DNA from: Scedosporium boydii
Lineage: Eukaryota > Ascomycota > Sordariomycetes > Microascales > Microascaceae
Reading direction: 5' to 3'
Assembly: GCA_002221725.1 (NCBI GenBank)
Contig: NJFT01000160.1
Location: forward strand, 30,620 to 94,619
Length of the DNA stretch: 64,000 bases
The notes under the pieces are model-generated. The model searched no databases and was not told where the DNA came from. It worked only from the letters and a program-made list of their open reading frames with translations. Both the position numbers and the translations under genes were made by a program. How positions within the stretch are numbered: position 1 is the first letter of the stretch; every line of letters begins with the position of its first letter. Positions 10,285-23,050 of this stretch are shown here, piece by piece.

Positions 10285-12118
10285 CTAAGATCTAAACAGT
10301 CTCAAACCGGCTTCCTCGGCGTTTATCTCATCCTCTTCCTCACTCTCCTCTTCCTCCTCATTCAGCTGCATCTTCTGCCCAAACAACGTGCCGAAGAACC
10401 GATCAATCGCATCCTGCTCCCATCCCCGCCTATCCTCCGGTGCCATGAATCCCTGCAACTTCTCATGGACGGTGAACCGCATTTTCCTCCCTCGGCTCGC
10501 TTTCCTGTCCACGACCTTGCTCGCTTTAGCCTCCTTCATCGCCGCCCACTGCACGGTCACGACGCCGCCGTTTGCCTGCCCGCTCATCACCGTGTCCGCC
10601 GATCTTTGGTCGACGAGCTCCTTGAGTAGAAGCTGGTAAAAGTCCGCGTCGTCATATACATCGGCGTCTTCTTTGACGCCCTTGGAGGCCTGCAGAGGAG
10701 CGCATGAGCGGGGTACCCTGGAACGCTTGATGAGGCGTTCGGGATCTAGGAGCTGCTCCTCGAGGACGGAGCAAATGGAGTTGCGCGTAGTGTTTAAGTT
10801 GAGTTTGTTGCCGACCGGGACTGTGGTGGCTCCAATCTTTCCGGACCATTTATCCAATACTTTTCTCCTGTTTTGCCGTGCTGCTCTTTCGGTCTCATCC
10901 ATGTAGCCCCACAGAGTCTCCGTAGATGTAGACAGATCAACCTCGCGCTTTCTCTTCTCGCCAGTCTTTGACGCGCCCTTAATGCCCGAGTGGAGGTCAT
11001 CAATGGTACTCCAGAGTTTTAGTGCCGCCTCCTCGGCGGCCTCGTACGCCTCCCGCGCGACGTCATCGTCATCACCACCGTCCCCGATCCCACCGAAACT
11101 GTTGGCGGCGACAAGTGCCTTTTGTAAACGAACTCGGATATTTAGGAGGCCGTCGAAAATCTTTCGTTGTTGGCGCACGGCCTGGCCCTTTTCCGCGTCT
11201 TGCCTCGCGGAGTCTGAGATGGCTGCTAGGATTGCCTTCTTATCGGAGGTAGGCTTTGGTCTCGGGGCATCCTCGTCCTCGCCTTCGCTCTCGGATTCCG
11301 AACCAATGGGAGCTCCGCCGTCTGAGTCTTCGCTGCTGTCACTGGCGTCTTCACCATCAACCCCATTCATCTCAACATTGGAGTCCGCGGAGCCAACAGA
11401 AACACCATCCTCTCCGTCATCATCATCTTCACCACTCATCTCCTCTTCCTCCTCTTCTTCCTGGTCGCTATCTGTCATGAAATCGGCGGCAATCGGTCGC
11501 TTCTTCCGCCCCTTGGTCGTCAAGCTGCCTCTGAAAGTATAGTCCTTGAATCGTTCCTCGTCCGAGTCGCCGAATGCCTCGTCACTATCAATCTCAAAAT
11601 CTTCATCACCCAACCGCTTTATTTCGGCCTCGATATCGACTTTGTCGGGATCGTCATATTCATCTGATTCGGAATCGCCTTCGTCGCCCTCACTCTCTTC
11701 CGATTCCTCACCCTCTTCATCATCATTGTCGCTGTCCTCAAGGGCCTTGCGCGATACTCTGGTTCCTCGGTACTGCGGTCCTAACGCAAGGGGCTCCTTT
11801 TGCCGAAGTTTGCTCTTTCTGTAGTCCCGATGTTAGCGTTATGCTTTCCTGCACCGGGCCATCGGGCATAAGCCTACCCGACAGTAGCATAGTGTTCCGT
11901 AGCAGCGCGCTCAACCTCGCTGTCATCGCCGGACTCGTCGCCATCGCTCTTGTCTCGAGTATCCTCCGGATCGTAATCTGCGCGTGACAAAACGACTTTG
12001 ATTAGTAGCCACTCCGATATGGAACTGCGGTTTAGGGTGGCAATGACCATATACCTTTCGTCGGCCGGTCTTCCAGCTCCGAGAATTGCTTGGCACGAGA
12101 TTTTAATTTTGGCGCCAT
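10285..12118 (-). CDS. BFR2: BFR2/AATF-like small-subunit processome protein
   Basis: Nucleolar factor of the Bfr2/AATF(Che-1)/TRAUB family, required for early 18S pre-rRNA cleavage. Exons 12118-12055, 11977-11878 and 11818-10285 join in phase and give 565 residues. The start reads MAPKLKSRAKQFSELEDRP, as in family members. The N-terminal 210 residues are extremely acidic (runs of Glu/Asp and Ser-Asp). The AATF domain covers roughly 215-400 (RQQRKIFDGLLNIRVRLQKAL), and the C-terminal TRAUB domain roughly 440-555 contains DVYDDADFYQLLLKELV and ASRGRKMRFTVHEKLQGFM. It is the second SSU-processome-type gene in this window after BUD22. It is divergent from the SET-domain gene, with 464 bp between the starts. 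Confidence 0.92.
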
Positions 12119-12582
12119 TTTGTCTGTTTTCGTTGCCCACCTGATGGAGAGTAGGATGAATGGATGATTTTCCGACCAGGAATTTGAAGTTGGGAGAACA
12201 AGTTTTTTCCGATCTTAGAAACTTTTAGGCGGTAAGTGTAGGCATAAAAATCCGACCAAGAGCTGTCAACTGGCAACCCCACCACGTTTGATTCTTGCAG
12301 TGCCCCGCCATGTCTACGTTGTGTAGCTTCCACGAAGCCCAATACTGCTTCAGCATCTCAACTCTTAGAAGATGAGATGAAGCGCCCTCACCCGATCCAC
12401 GGTGGTAAATGTTTGGATGAAAGGGCTTCAGCCTAGATATTTTAAATGCACATCATTTCACTACATTTCAGGGGCCATCCGTAGTTACTCTCTACGAAAG
12501 TCCATGGCGCACAACACCCAAGTCTACTACTATTACACGAGAACCCGCCAGGTGTGAAGCAGCTCACCCTGAGTCTGGCGAA
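12119..12582. promoter_or_regulatory. Bidirectional promoter between BFR2-like and SET genes
   Basis: The 464 bp between two divergent start codons must supply both promoters. A GATGAGATGA word at 12371-12380 contains the PAC-box core (GATGAG) known from ribosome-biogenesis promoters, about 255 bp upstream of the BFR2-like start. The motif is short and could be coincidental. Confidence 0.4.
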
Positions 12583-13254
12583 ATGGCTCCTGTTCCCAAA
12601 GGGTGGCCACCTCACTTAACGTACCTCACAAGCCCGGGGCGCTCAAAATTCCTAACCAAGGACCAGCAAGCAATCGCGCGAACAAAGCAAGAAGACCTCC
12701 CCGTCATCCTTGCAGAAGCGAGCCAAACTCCCTACTCCAATGTCAAGATCACGCTCATATCTGACCCTTCTCACCCGGCACGAGGGCAGAGCGGCTTGTT
12801 CGCCACTAAGCATCTCAAGCCAGACTCCTTCATCCTTCTCTACCTCGGCAACGTCCACCCAGAGTCAGACGTCGAAGCCAAGAAATCAGACTACGACCTA
12901 TGGCTAGACAGAGACGCGGGCATCGCCGTCGACGCAGCCAGGTGCGGCAACGAGGCGCGGTTCGTCAACGACTATCGCGGGGTAAGAGATCGCCCGAACG
13001 CCGAGTTCAGGGAGGTTTGGAGCGTGCGGCACCAGGAGCGCTGCATGGCCGTCTTTGTTCTGCCGGAGAGGAAAAAGACGGCTAGGAAGACGATGGGTAA
13101 GGCCAACTCCGCTGCTGCGAGTTCCAGCGCGGGTGCGGCGGGCATTGCGAAAGGAGAGGAGATACTCGTTAGCTATGGGAAAGGGTTTTGGGGACATAGA
13201 ATACCCGATGGAGGAGCCGTGGAGAATGAGCCCGATATCCCGGGGTTGTCATGA
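12583..13254 (+). CDS. SET-domain protein
   Basis: Single-exon protein of 223 residues. The SET fold is recognisable from GLFATKHLKPDSFILLYLGNV (about 66-88, the opening SET strands), then CGNEARFVNDYRG (about 121-133, the pseudoknot segment that normally reads RFINH), and GEEILVSYGKGFW (about 196-208), with the Tyr expected near the active site. This compact form without pre-SET or post-SET cysteines resembles fungal SET proteins that may methylate non-histone substrates. The usual Asn-His pair is Asn-Asp here, so catalytic activity is uncertain. An Ala/Ser-rich insert lies at about 172-192. Possible additional roles are unknown. Confidence 0.8.
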   Translation: MAPVPKGWPPHLTYLTSPGRSKFLTKDQQAIARTKQEDLPVILAEASQTPYSNVKITLISDPSHPARGQSGLFATKHLKPDSFILLYLGNVHPESDVEAKKSDYDLWLDRDAGIAVDAARCGNEARFVNDYRGVRDRPNAEFREVWSVRHQERCMAVFVLPERKKTARKTMGKANSAAASSSAGAAGIAKGEEILVSYGKGFWGHRIPDGGAVENEPDIPGLS

Positions 13255-15789
13255 CCGATCTCTTTTTTTCTCCTCCCCCTCTCTAGAGAAAAGGACTACC
13301 TCCCCCTTTTACTCTCAGGTGGCATTTCATAGCGCCCTAGTTCTATCATGCAAAAGCCAGATTTGGATCGATCTGCAGCTATCCATAGCGAACCCTCCAA
13401 CTGAAACAGGGCCCAAAATCCGGAGCACAGGCAAGATGGGCCGAAGAAAAAGGAGAAAGAGAAGAAAAGGAAGTATGCGCATTACATCAGCTACCAGTGA
13501 CATCAAGCAGATGTTTGAAGAGCTGGGTATGTGGGTAGCCATCCAAGGGGAAGGCGGGCGGGAGGGGGCGTGTCGGCCATGATGGAGGGGAGGGGTTCTA
13601 CTATACAACATTGAACTCTTGGACGATCCGATTCGCTTTAATTGTTTGAGGGTTCTAACAATAAGTGTTACCTTTATTATTTCCCGGTATATACTTCAGC
13701 CACAATCTGCATGTTCGTGCTATGCCGCACGTCATTTGCTGCTGGCTTTTCCCTGGACCGGCAAAGCTCCTCCCCCCAGTCAATCTCTCCGTTATTCAAG
13801 CGCAAGGTTCCCAAGCAGCACCGAGGCCGTTTATACTTCTTGACGTAGGAACCGGAATACCCTTGCGGAAACGCGTCTGTAAAGAGTGTATATGTATTTC
13901 CCACTCGGTCCCGACGATCGGGCCATCCGCGGCCAAATGTTCCCCATATTCGAGATTCAATATGCTCGAGTGTAAGTGCACCAGAGGGTAGGACCGGATG
14001 CGGAGAGTGTCCGCTTCTTCAAATGTAATGATGCGCCAACTGGGACACAGATTGCCTCAGTTATGAGGCCGATGTAAATGCGCACCAAATCGATGCATAT
14101 GCGCATAACTCAAGCAACCTTCTCATTGTTTAGTCGTAGGACAAAACCTCCTACTTAGCTATGCGAACCATGGGACACATCGCACCGGAGCCCACGGAGC
14201 GGTTGTTCTGCTTCCTGGAGGTGGGGGGAAGGCAGTAGCGATAGAGGCCCTTGCACGATACCCGCTATCACCAATAAAACCGGGCTTATACCGGTGATTG
14301 GATATCTCATCTCATCTCTTCTTTTTTTCCGAGAATAAGATGGTGCTGGGCGGAAGACTTGATTTGGCGTTGCAGTGTAACAATTGGAGTACACTCATGT
14401 TCTTTTTGGGACAAGGGCCAGAGGGCCTGGTTACGGCTAATAGACATTCTGGCTCCGTGAACCCAAGCCTTTTCGGAACTGCGATCCGGTTAGGAGTGCC
14501 GCCTGTATGGAAATTGGGGTCGCAAGTGGGACCCGTTTTTATTATTCTTCTCTTGCTTAAACCGTCCAAGGGTTTCCGAATGTTGTAACAATGAAGAGTG
14601 TATCATGTAGATCTTGGTGACGATCAGAGAGAGGGGACGGGGCCTGAGAATTTTTGTTCGTTGGTGTGAAGAACGAGCCATATTTGATCTTGGCAATATT
14701 CGAAACCTGGGGAGCTATAGCTGGGCCAGAATCGCCCATAAAAGTGTCGCAGTGACATGAGGCAGAAATGTCGTGGGCCGAGGGACTCCAAAGTTAGGTA
14801 ACGTAGCGTTCTTCCCATCCGCTTTCACCGCTTCGATTCAGACTTGTCTGCTGGACGAGGCCTGATGTTACATACCTGGGCGGAACAGTGGATCGTCTTG
14901 TTCCGAACCTTAATCTGGCGCTCTGATGATCAACTTCAGTGATATGCAGGTCCCCCGCAATGGTCGTTCAGCGAACCGCGATTATAAAGGAAGCCAAAAT
15001 ATCCCCCGCCTGATGTTTCCTGCCGTGAGGAGACGGGGGCAAGGGCCAGGCCGAGCCCGGCGAGCAGGCCAGCAGGGCCAGCAGGGCCTCGGCCGAAGGG
15101 CCAAAACTAGTTGCGGGCCACGCACGCAGGTAAGAGTGTAAATGAAGGAGACAAGAGAGGGGAGGGGGAGACGCTCGTTGATAATCAAGGAAGAATAAGG
15201 AGGTTATTATTGGTTTAAGTTGAAGAAGCGGATACCTAGCCTGTGTATTCGGACCGGGTTTGTTTGATATCCTTCTCAAGCATTGGGCATTGTTCATCTC
15301 TTGTCGCATGGCAGTGTTTGCGACCCCAACTCCCGTCCCAGCATTCGATCTTCCGCCCGAACCATAGATCAACGTCCCAAGGACTTCGCTGGGGATAGGT
15401 TATATCAATGTTGGCGAGCACGTGTGGGGCCCAGAGACCAAGGTACACGGCGGGGATATCATCCCCCCCGGCGACCTGATCCCCAATGAAGCGTTCCCTG
15501 TATTACTTTCATCTCTTACATATGGTGGTTGCGCCGTGATGGATGGTGTTACAACAGTAGTACGCCCCAGGCTAGACCTGGGAGTGGACATGTATGAGGA
15601 TGAGAGCGATGTACGACTCAAGACCATAGAAACTGTTCACTGGGCACTGGCGATAGAGTTACCCAAATTCTGAACACAGAGATGCTGGCGTTCCGATACA
15701 GGCTGCGCTTGCCGGCAAAATATGCCACAGACGGTTCATGTCCTTGAATCGACCGAAGAAAGGAGCTTCGCTGCTATGAGAGGCCATCA

Positions 15790-15821
15790 CTTGCTGATGA
15801 GAGAGGGGAATCATCAGCAGG
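15790..15821. repeat. Hairpin-forming inverted repeat
   Basis: The arms CTTGCTGATGA and TCATCAGCAGG are complementary at 10 of 11 positions and enclose the purine-rich loop GAGAGGGGAA. No gene or element boundary is evident nearby, so the role is unknown. Confidence 0.5.
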
Positions 15822-17472
15822 TTTATATCTAGACATGGGTCAATCTAAATGTGACTATACCTCCCCTTCATCTCACTCGTCAAGAAATTATGGGGTTAAA
15901 ATGGTATGGCCGTGAACTTCGACTCTGACGGGTGCGGAACAAATCAACCGGCAATAAGAGAGACAGCAACCTGCAGGCAAAAGGGTGGCACGCGCCGGCC
16001 GAAGAGCCTAGGTCTCCTGTCAGGTGTTTTGGCATGCTTTTCCCTGGCCTGTGTCGCTCTTCCCGTCATCGGATCTTCCTTTCGGCCACTGCGACATGTC
16101 CATGGAAACAAAGATAATCCGTGACAAATCGAGGGGGCGGCAGGCAGTGTCGTACTGATATCCCGACCATTCTCCATGGTTCTTCCCAGTGCCATTGTTT
16201 TGTAGCAAAGAAAGAAAAGGCTGCAGGCTGCCGATTCGTCACAAACAACTAGCCCTTTTATACAACAATACCCGGGAAAGCACCAGTATGGTCTAGCTTG
16301 GTAACCCTGGCGGGGACTGATGCTAAAGACTCACAGATTCGTCCTTTCAACCCTGGAGGCGTGTTCCAGTATATATCCCCCTTACATTCCAAGCGCGAGC
16401 TAGACACTCGGGAAACGAAATCCATCCTCCGCTATTGGACTCATCGCCTCGGCTGCACTTCCCTCTCCACGCCCTCCCGCGATGTGCAGACACTAGATCA
16501 AGCCACATGCACAAACCGAAACCGAGGCCAAGAAGGACTGGTGAGACAATTAGATCATCAAAAGAAAGAGACAACTTTGTTCCGCTCTTCTTCATCTCGC
16601 CAAATAACTGCAATACGCCCTCGAGTTGAATGGCAAGGTTGCAGTACATGAGGTCAGGTCAAGCAATCGTCGCTTCAAAGTGAACTCCGCACAAAAGCGA
16701 CACGGCGAGACCTTGGGGCCTACCCTCGGTCGGTCAGGGGAATTTCCATCCATAGACTTCAACGAAGGGGTCAGGTACATCATCGCATTTGGTCCAAAAA
16801 GGACAACTGGCCGGAAACTCGATTTGGGACCATTTCATGCAAACAGGGCGAGCAAAGGGCGACTGTCAGCTGGACCCTGGACATCCAAGGAAGGCAGAAG
16901 GTCCACCAGTCAGAGAAGACCTCACCACCAAGGCGGAGCTGGTATCCGAGGTGGCGGATCGGAACTTGAAGAACGAACCGAAGATTGCATCGAGAGAAAA
17001 GAAGAGGAAAAAAAATACTCTAGAGTGTGCGATTGCCGTCGACATGTCGGGGAGACACGTCAGGTTGCCAGCAACATAGCGAGGACCTCACGGCGACTGA
17101 CGGATGAAGGTGGACGCTGCCGTGGACCTTCCGAACCCGAGTTCCTTCCCTTTTCTTCAATCCAAGTCCCTCGACTGCCACTGTGCGTGGAAAGGTACAT
17201 TCAACGGTACCTGGTCCTGGTGTGGAGACCCTGTGTGCTTTGAGGGGTGGGCAGGTTGTGGCCCAAGCTCCCTAAGCTTCCCTTGAACCCTGGTGAGACA
17301 ACCAACCAGCAGCTAGAGTGCCGCAAGCACCCACCGAATACTGCCAAACACGGTCATTATAGCGCACGTCTTAGTGCCCACCCACTGGTTCCCGAACGCT
17401 ATTCCGCGACATCAACGTCTCATCGACCAACAAATCCGGGCAAGACGTGCCCCCTTGCTCACTGCGCAAACC

Positions 17473-17486
17473 ACGAAGTACTTCGT
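17473..17486. repeat. 14-bp perfect palindrome ACGAAGTACTTCGT
   Basis: This is the longest symmetric version of the GTACGAAGTAC-type motif that recurs in intergenic DNA of this window. It lies about 760 bp upstream of the Zn2Cys6 regulator. Function unknown. Confidence 0.6.
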
Positions 17487-18243
17487 ACAAGTATTTACCG
17501 CATAAACCGTTTCGAACCGGCCTTGTTTTTTCCCACGCCAAAACCGACATTATTACTGTGACGTTGCCACACTTCCTCGGCTTCCTGGTTCTTCCTTTCC
17601 GCCCCGAACAATCACCAGCCATTCAGCCAACTAGCCCAATGCGCGTCTGTCGCGTCGAGAAATACTAGGTAAGGTTTCGGACACTCTACGTTGCCGCTCC
17701 CCATATCATACGCACACAATGCCTCTTATTTCTACCGCATGTTTGCCAACATGAAGGCGGATTCTATTCTTCTAGTAGTCGTTTCCTCAAGTCTGCCGCT
17801 GCCGACCGGTGATGACGAAGTCGGTGCTCGGTCGGAGGACGCGTGGTACTTATGAAGGGAAACATTGCTGACCTGCCAAAATGGGAAGCCATCATTTACT
17901 AGACTTCGGGCTTTGTCCTCCATATCGCGGAATTGCACATTGAAAATTATACGTTGGAATCGATCCATCCAATCTCTGGTCGTGGCTGTCTTTTGCGAGG
18001 TGCATCGGCGGGTGTGAACTGGCTGCTCCGAGTCACACCGAGCTCGGCGGATACGAATCGGCGCGAAATCCACATTCTGAACCACCCCCGTCACGAATAA
18101 TTCTATTTTTCTTATTCCTCTCGACGATTCCTACACGCAATCCATGTTCGGTAGCCCAGCAGTGGCAGGCTGAATTTCATGCCACATGATCATAGTTGAT
18201 TCTAGACGGTAGTTACACTGGTCGCTGGTGGCTGGCTGTTGCC

Positions 18244-20929
18244 ATGCAGGCATATCCTACCCCAGTTACGGAGTCCATGGATAGCTCGAACCCGTTCTAT
18301 CCCCGCGATAGCCACCAGATCACGCATCAAATGGATCCAGAAACCGACCACAGGCCCGATCGGCCGCCCTCTCCACCGCGAGAGCACGGCCAACCGCCTC
18401 CGCCGCCGCCTCCTCCTCCAGACATCGAGCCGCATAATATCCGAGAGCTTCAGATAGCTGCGCAGTTAGGACAGGATCTCGCCGGAGCAGCGTCCCTTAT
18501 TCCGAGCGCAAGCGGTGATATTTCTATAGAGCAGATGCCTCCCGAGCAGGCCCTCCGCAATCTCCTACCACATCCCCAGCTCAAGGCGGACGCCCAGCAC
18601 CACCAAGTCCACGAGGTAGTACACCAAGACGAGACAGGCCAGGTTCAGCACTATGTGGGCGAGCCTCAACATCACGCTGATCAAATGGCGCTTGCCATGC
18701 CCATGACCCTCGACCACTCTCACGCCGCGGCCCACTTTGCGTCGACCGAACCGCCGCCGCGCAAGCGATCGAAAGTCTCCCGAGCTTGTGACGAATGTCG
18801 GAGGAAGAAGGTCAAATGCGATGCGCAGACGGATACCGGGGGTGCGCCGTGCTCGAGTTGTCGAAGGGCCAACCTCGAGTGCCTTTTTAGCCGCATTCCT
18901 CAGAAGCGTGGACCAAGCAAAGGGTATGTGTTAATCATCATCCCCTCAAGGCGTATACATTCCTTGGAGGGAGTCCCGGCCGGAAGAGGTAATTTTCTTG
19001 CGCTTCTCTCATACGCTGACGGTTCCACGAAGGTACATTAAAGAGCTCGCGGATCGCATTGGCAGCATCGAACAGCTCGTTCAAGGTTTGTCGATTTCTT
19101 CTGCCCTCCAGCACACCCATCGTCTGAGTCAACGAAACACCAATTCCTAACATCATGATGGATGTAGGTCCAAGCGAGGATCGCGGAACAAAGCGTTCCT
19201 TCTCGGCAATGTCAGGGGGCAGTGCAACCGTAGAAACACCTGCTCCCTCTCGATCCATGCTGTGGGGTACGGAGCCCAGGAATCCGCAGCCCAGTTCGGT
19301 GCCAATTCCTGAACGCTACCAAACATCTTACTCTCCAAGTGAGCTACTGCCTCATTCCGAGTTCGAGCCTGCGCCGCTCGTTGGGGCAAGCGCTCCCGTC
19401 CAGGTTAGAGACATATCCAGTGCCGGCCCTGCATTTGGGCCGCGGCCTACTATTCATCCCGACATTTTTAACGGGTAAGTTCTAGTGGTCTTTCATTGAG
19501 ACTCCATGCGCCAGTTTATTATTCTAACATACATTGCTCAAGGTACATATCGGCGATCCACCCTTACTTGCCCTTCTTACCCGATAACAAGGAGCAATTG
19601 GAGGGTCAGTTAGCACAGTGTCCTGTCCTCCTTCAGGAGGCTTTCACCGAGTCACTCACCGTGACGGTTTCGTCGTTTTCGTCAGACCCAGCGCAGGCCT
19701 CGCCAGTCGATGTCGGCCGAGCCTATCAGAAGCTTGTTGACTGGGAGCTATCTTCAACTATACCTCCCCCAAGCCAGCGTCGGATCACGGATCTTATTTA
19801 TATCCAAACGCTGATCCTCATGGTGATTGAGGCGGACAACCGCCCGCCCAACGCTGGAGGCCCACCTAAAGAGGCTGTCATAGGAAGAGCTGTGAGTGGA
19901 GCATTAGCGAGGAGGTTCCACCAATACAGGTATAGGCCTCCAAGCGATTCTACCCCGGGGTCTGATGCGGAAGAGATCCTATATCTCAAGACGTGGTGGG
20001 TGTTGGTAGTGCTCGATAGGTGGCATGCCATTAGCACGGGAAGCCACGTAATGATCCACAAGAGGGACATGATTTCGCCGCCTGGATTGAAGACGCTCCT
20101 TGGAGAGGGCTTCTATTTCCTGCTTCGTAAGTCGATTCCTAGTTCTTTCGTGTAGGTGATTTGGGAGACTGGCAAAAGCTAATACTAGCTCCAACTAGGT
20201 TTCACAAGGATCCTTGGCCCGGCATCTACTATCTGCTCCAACTTGCAAGACCCCCCAGCTTCTCCAACCGCCAACACACAAGAGCTTTCAACTCTGTTAC
20301 ACACCTGGCTTGAGGAGGACAGGGAAGAACTGCCAGACCATGTTGACCCCGTTGAGTTCCCAGTTGTGCATCTCGCCTACTGGCACTGCCGGCTCCTAGC
20401 CTACCTCGTCGATACCGAAGCCTCCGCGACGGCGGTCCTCTCAACGTGTCAAAAGGCTGTCGGCCACCTCGTCAAGAGCCGCGACCTCATCAGCCCGTTC
20501 AACCACCACCTCGCCATCCTGACTACTCTCTGTCTCCTCGAACTGACGGCCGTGAAGGCCAAAAAGGAAGAGGCTCTGACCCTCCTCAGAGATATACGGG
20601 ACCACCAAATCGCCCCATCAGCGTGGAATAGCGCCATAAAGGCCACAGTCGACGATAAGCTAGCGCTCCTCGCGTTGGCTCCACTAGGATACTCCTTGGT
20701 AGAGAAGACGGCCAGAGAAAGTCTCCAGCGCCTCGCCGACGTAGCTACAGCTAGATCTGGGACCAAAGAGCCCAAGGATGGCGAGACAGCGGCTGATTTG
20801 GAGGGAAGGGCTGGAGGTGGGCCCCAGTCGCTCGAGGCGGCCGTGAGACCATATCAGTATTTGGGGTTCAACCCTGCGCCGATACTGAGGGTTGGGTATC
20901 TGTCTGTTATGCGGGAGATGCATCCGTAG
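18244..20929 (+). CDS. Zn2Cys6 transcription factor, Rgt1/Eds1-like
   Basis: Fungal binuclear-zinc regulator of 784 residues from exons 18244-18923, 19033-19085, 19168-19474, 19543-20126 and 20199-20929. The N-terminus is rich in Pro (nine in a row near 51-60), Gln and His. The zinc cluster spans residues 182-213 with spacing CX2CX6CX10CX2CX6C (ACDECRRKKVKC...CSSCRRANLEC). It is followed by IPQKRGPSKGYIKELADRI, the RGPSKGY linker typical of yeast Rgt1/Eds1 and filamentous homologues, which control hexose transport and carbon responses. The C-terminal half is the usual helical middle-homology region (WWVLVVLDRWHAISTGSH). An in-frame ATG at 18277 is an alternative start. The target genes cannot be read from context; neighbours are non-coding for several kilobases upstream. 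Confidence 0.87.
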
Positions 20930-23050
20930 GAGTTGGGTGCTTTCTCTTTTATTTTCCGGTTTTTTTATTTTTATGTTTTCTTCTTTCCATCTCTGCAGGA
21001 CTAGGCTTTTGCCCCTATCGTCCTGTAGCATTATTTGGTTTGGCCTCATCATCCTGCAATTCGTCATTTCATGTAAGCAACGCTCTTCATGTCCGGCATC
21101 AATCTCTCTCCTCTTTTCACCTTGGCGCACCTGTTTCTTCTTTTTTTTTTTTGTTTCCTTTCGTCCTCTATTGATACGCATACGTCGTCAAGACTCCCGT
21201 TTAGTTTCTTCTCCAACCTCCCCGCAAATTTTAGCTGCATAACGCCCCACCTAAGTTGAATGGGGTTCCCCGGACTTCTTTTTCTCTGTTTCTTTTCTGC
21301 CTTTCCCAATTGTTGTTCCTGTTAGTTTATCTCTTTTGTTGCGGTTACGAAAGTGTAGAATACCCTCGCCATTTCTCTTTTTAAATCTCTAGGATGTCGA
21401 AATGTGAACAAGAATCTCGGAAATATATCTTACATCATAGATCCCTGATATACCCGGTTCTTTTTTCTCTTAACAAGATGCCCATATACGTAGTAGCTGG
21501 ACATTTTAAGACCAATTGGGTCCCCCTTCGTGCGAAGACATCGACGTAATTACTCCAACCCTGTTGTCGTCGTTCCGTTTTCCCGTTTACTACTTTTCCG
21601 CCCGGCCGGACATTATTTATTCACCAGGAGAAAAACTGTGCGGAGATCGAAAAATGAAAAACGAAGGCAAGATACTATGTAGAGGGCAACAAGCTTAGAG
21701 CAACCCCCAGAAATGGGAGAAACGGGATGGCCTTGTTCAATTTCACATGTTTTCCACGTTTTCTTCCCACCTTGTAAAAAACTTTAATCACATGTAAGTC
21801 TAGGCTTCAGCTGTCAAGAGATAATCTTGTGATTCGGGGAAGGGGCGACTGGTTATGGAGAGACATCAAGAAGCTTCCAAGAAAGTGTGTTGTACTCGGT
21901 ATTGGACAAGATAAACAGCAGTAAGTATATTCGGCGTATCTTCATTCATTTCCATCGAAAATGATTCGAGCCCAATTCCCGTCCCGAACGAAAAAGAAAG
22001 ATCCCTAAAATGCCCGCTCCTTTCCTTTCACGCCTCGCAAAAACAAGCACAACAGAAATAGGGAAAAAGCCACCGCGTGGGGGGGAGAAACGGGCCCCCC
22101 CGGTATAAACTGCATATGATGGATGCCTTTGTATAAATATACCAATAAGAAGGGCGGGAAAAGATCAGAATAACCTTCCGTCAATGCTAGAAAACCACCT
22201 TTGCCCTCCGTCCATGTCCGTCCCGGCACGAAAACTCCAGTATAAAATGTTTGCGTATAATATACGAAAAAGGAAGAGACCCGTATAGACAGGAAAAGAA
22301 ACAGGAAAAATCCGGGGGATATAAGAGAAGACAAAACAATGCCACCGAACAGCAGAAGTAGAAGTCCACCCAAGTCGCTGTTGAACATGCGAACCCCAAG
22401 CATCACAAACCACCACCCACGTTTTCCTTCCAACGATGTAATAAAGCAACGTTTTCCGCCCTTGACCGATGTTCCATGTTTTTCCCTGGGTCACTGTACC
22501 GTCCGCCGTGCTGTCTGTAGGATAGGAAATCGAAATCTTGTCTCTCTGTGATTCCCAGCTGCGTCCCGACACTGCCATTGCCGATGTTGAGATAGGCTTG
22601 AAAATCCACACAAGAACAGAGGAAAGAAAAGAAGAGGAAAAAAAAGGAAAAGGAAAAGAAAAGAAATAAGGACCATGGTAAAAGGTATATAACTGAATCA
22701 TAAAACAAGGTAAAAACTTTTGCCTCCCCACGATTCAAGATTCTCCCCCTCAGGTCCTTCTCTGGGACCTATTGGTTCCCGCCCTTTCCTCCATACCGTG
22801 CTTAACGGCCTGATGTCGACGACTTTCTTTTTTCGGTTTTTTTGTTCTTTCTTTTCTTCGCCGTCCCAAACGCTCATGTTCGTGTAAGTCGTTCTCTTGA
22901 AACTCCTCGCTTATTTCAAAAAAAAATATATATATATAGATAAGGAAAAAAAAAAAGACTAGATCCGACCCATGATGAAAACCTTTTGTTATAAATTAAG
23001 GAAAAAAGATACCGAAAGAATGCTCTCGGTATCACTAATGGCGTGGGTGG
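20930..23050. other. Intergenic region between two convergent regulators
   Basis: No gene seen. The two flanking genes converge, so this interval should hold two 3' UTRs. T-rich tracts lie at 20940-21170. A purine-rich tract of mostly A and G runs from 22619 to 22670, and an (AT)n stretch preceded by A7 at 22918-22940. Small frames here are low-complexity translations. Confidence 0.5.

Larger units (their letters stand above)
13255..18243. other. 5 kb gene-poor region
   Basis: No convincing gene. The longest open frame (16626-17243, + strand) has no domain, no codon bias and overlaps open frames on the other strand. A G+C-rich patch with GGCCAGCAGGGCC repeats lies at 15046-15090. A hairpin with 10-11 bp arms lies at 15790-15821. 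The 14-bp perfect palindrome ACGAAGTACTTCGT is at 17473-17486. The final few hundred bases are presumably promoter of the regulator at 18244. Confidence 0.5.

Noticed and set aside
15283..15673. Overlapping + strand frames with Gly/Val-rich sequence
   Set aside because: Segments look mildly protein-like but no splice pattern joins them into a convincing protein and no family is recognised.
16626..17243. 205-codon + strand frame in the 13-18 kb region
   Set aside because: Arg/Gly/Ser-rich without any recognisable motif, overlapped by other frames, and no splice or codon-use support.
18196..18243. Upstream extension of the Zn2Cys6 regulator start
   Set aside because: The longer frame would begin at a TTG codon, not ATG; the first in-frame ATG is at 18244.
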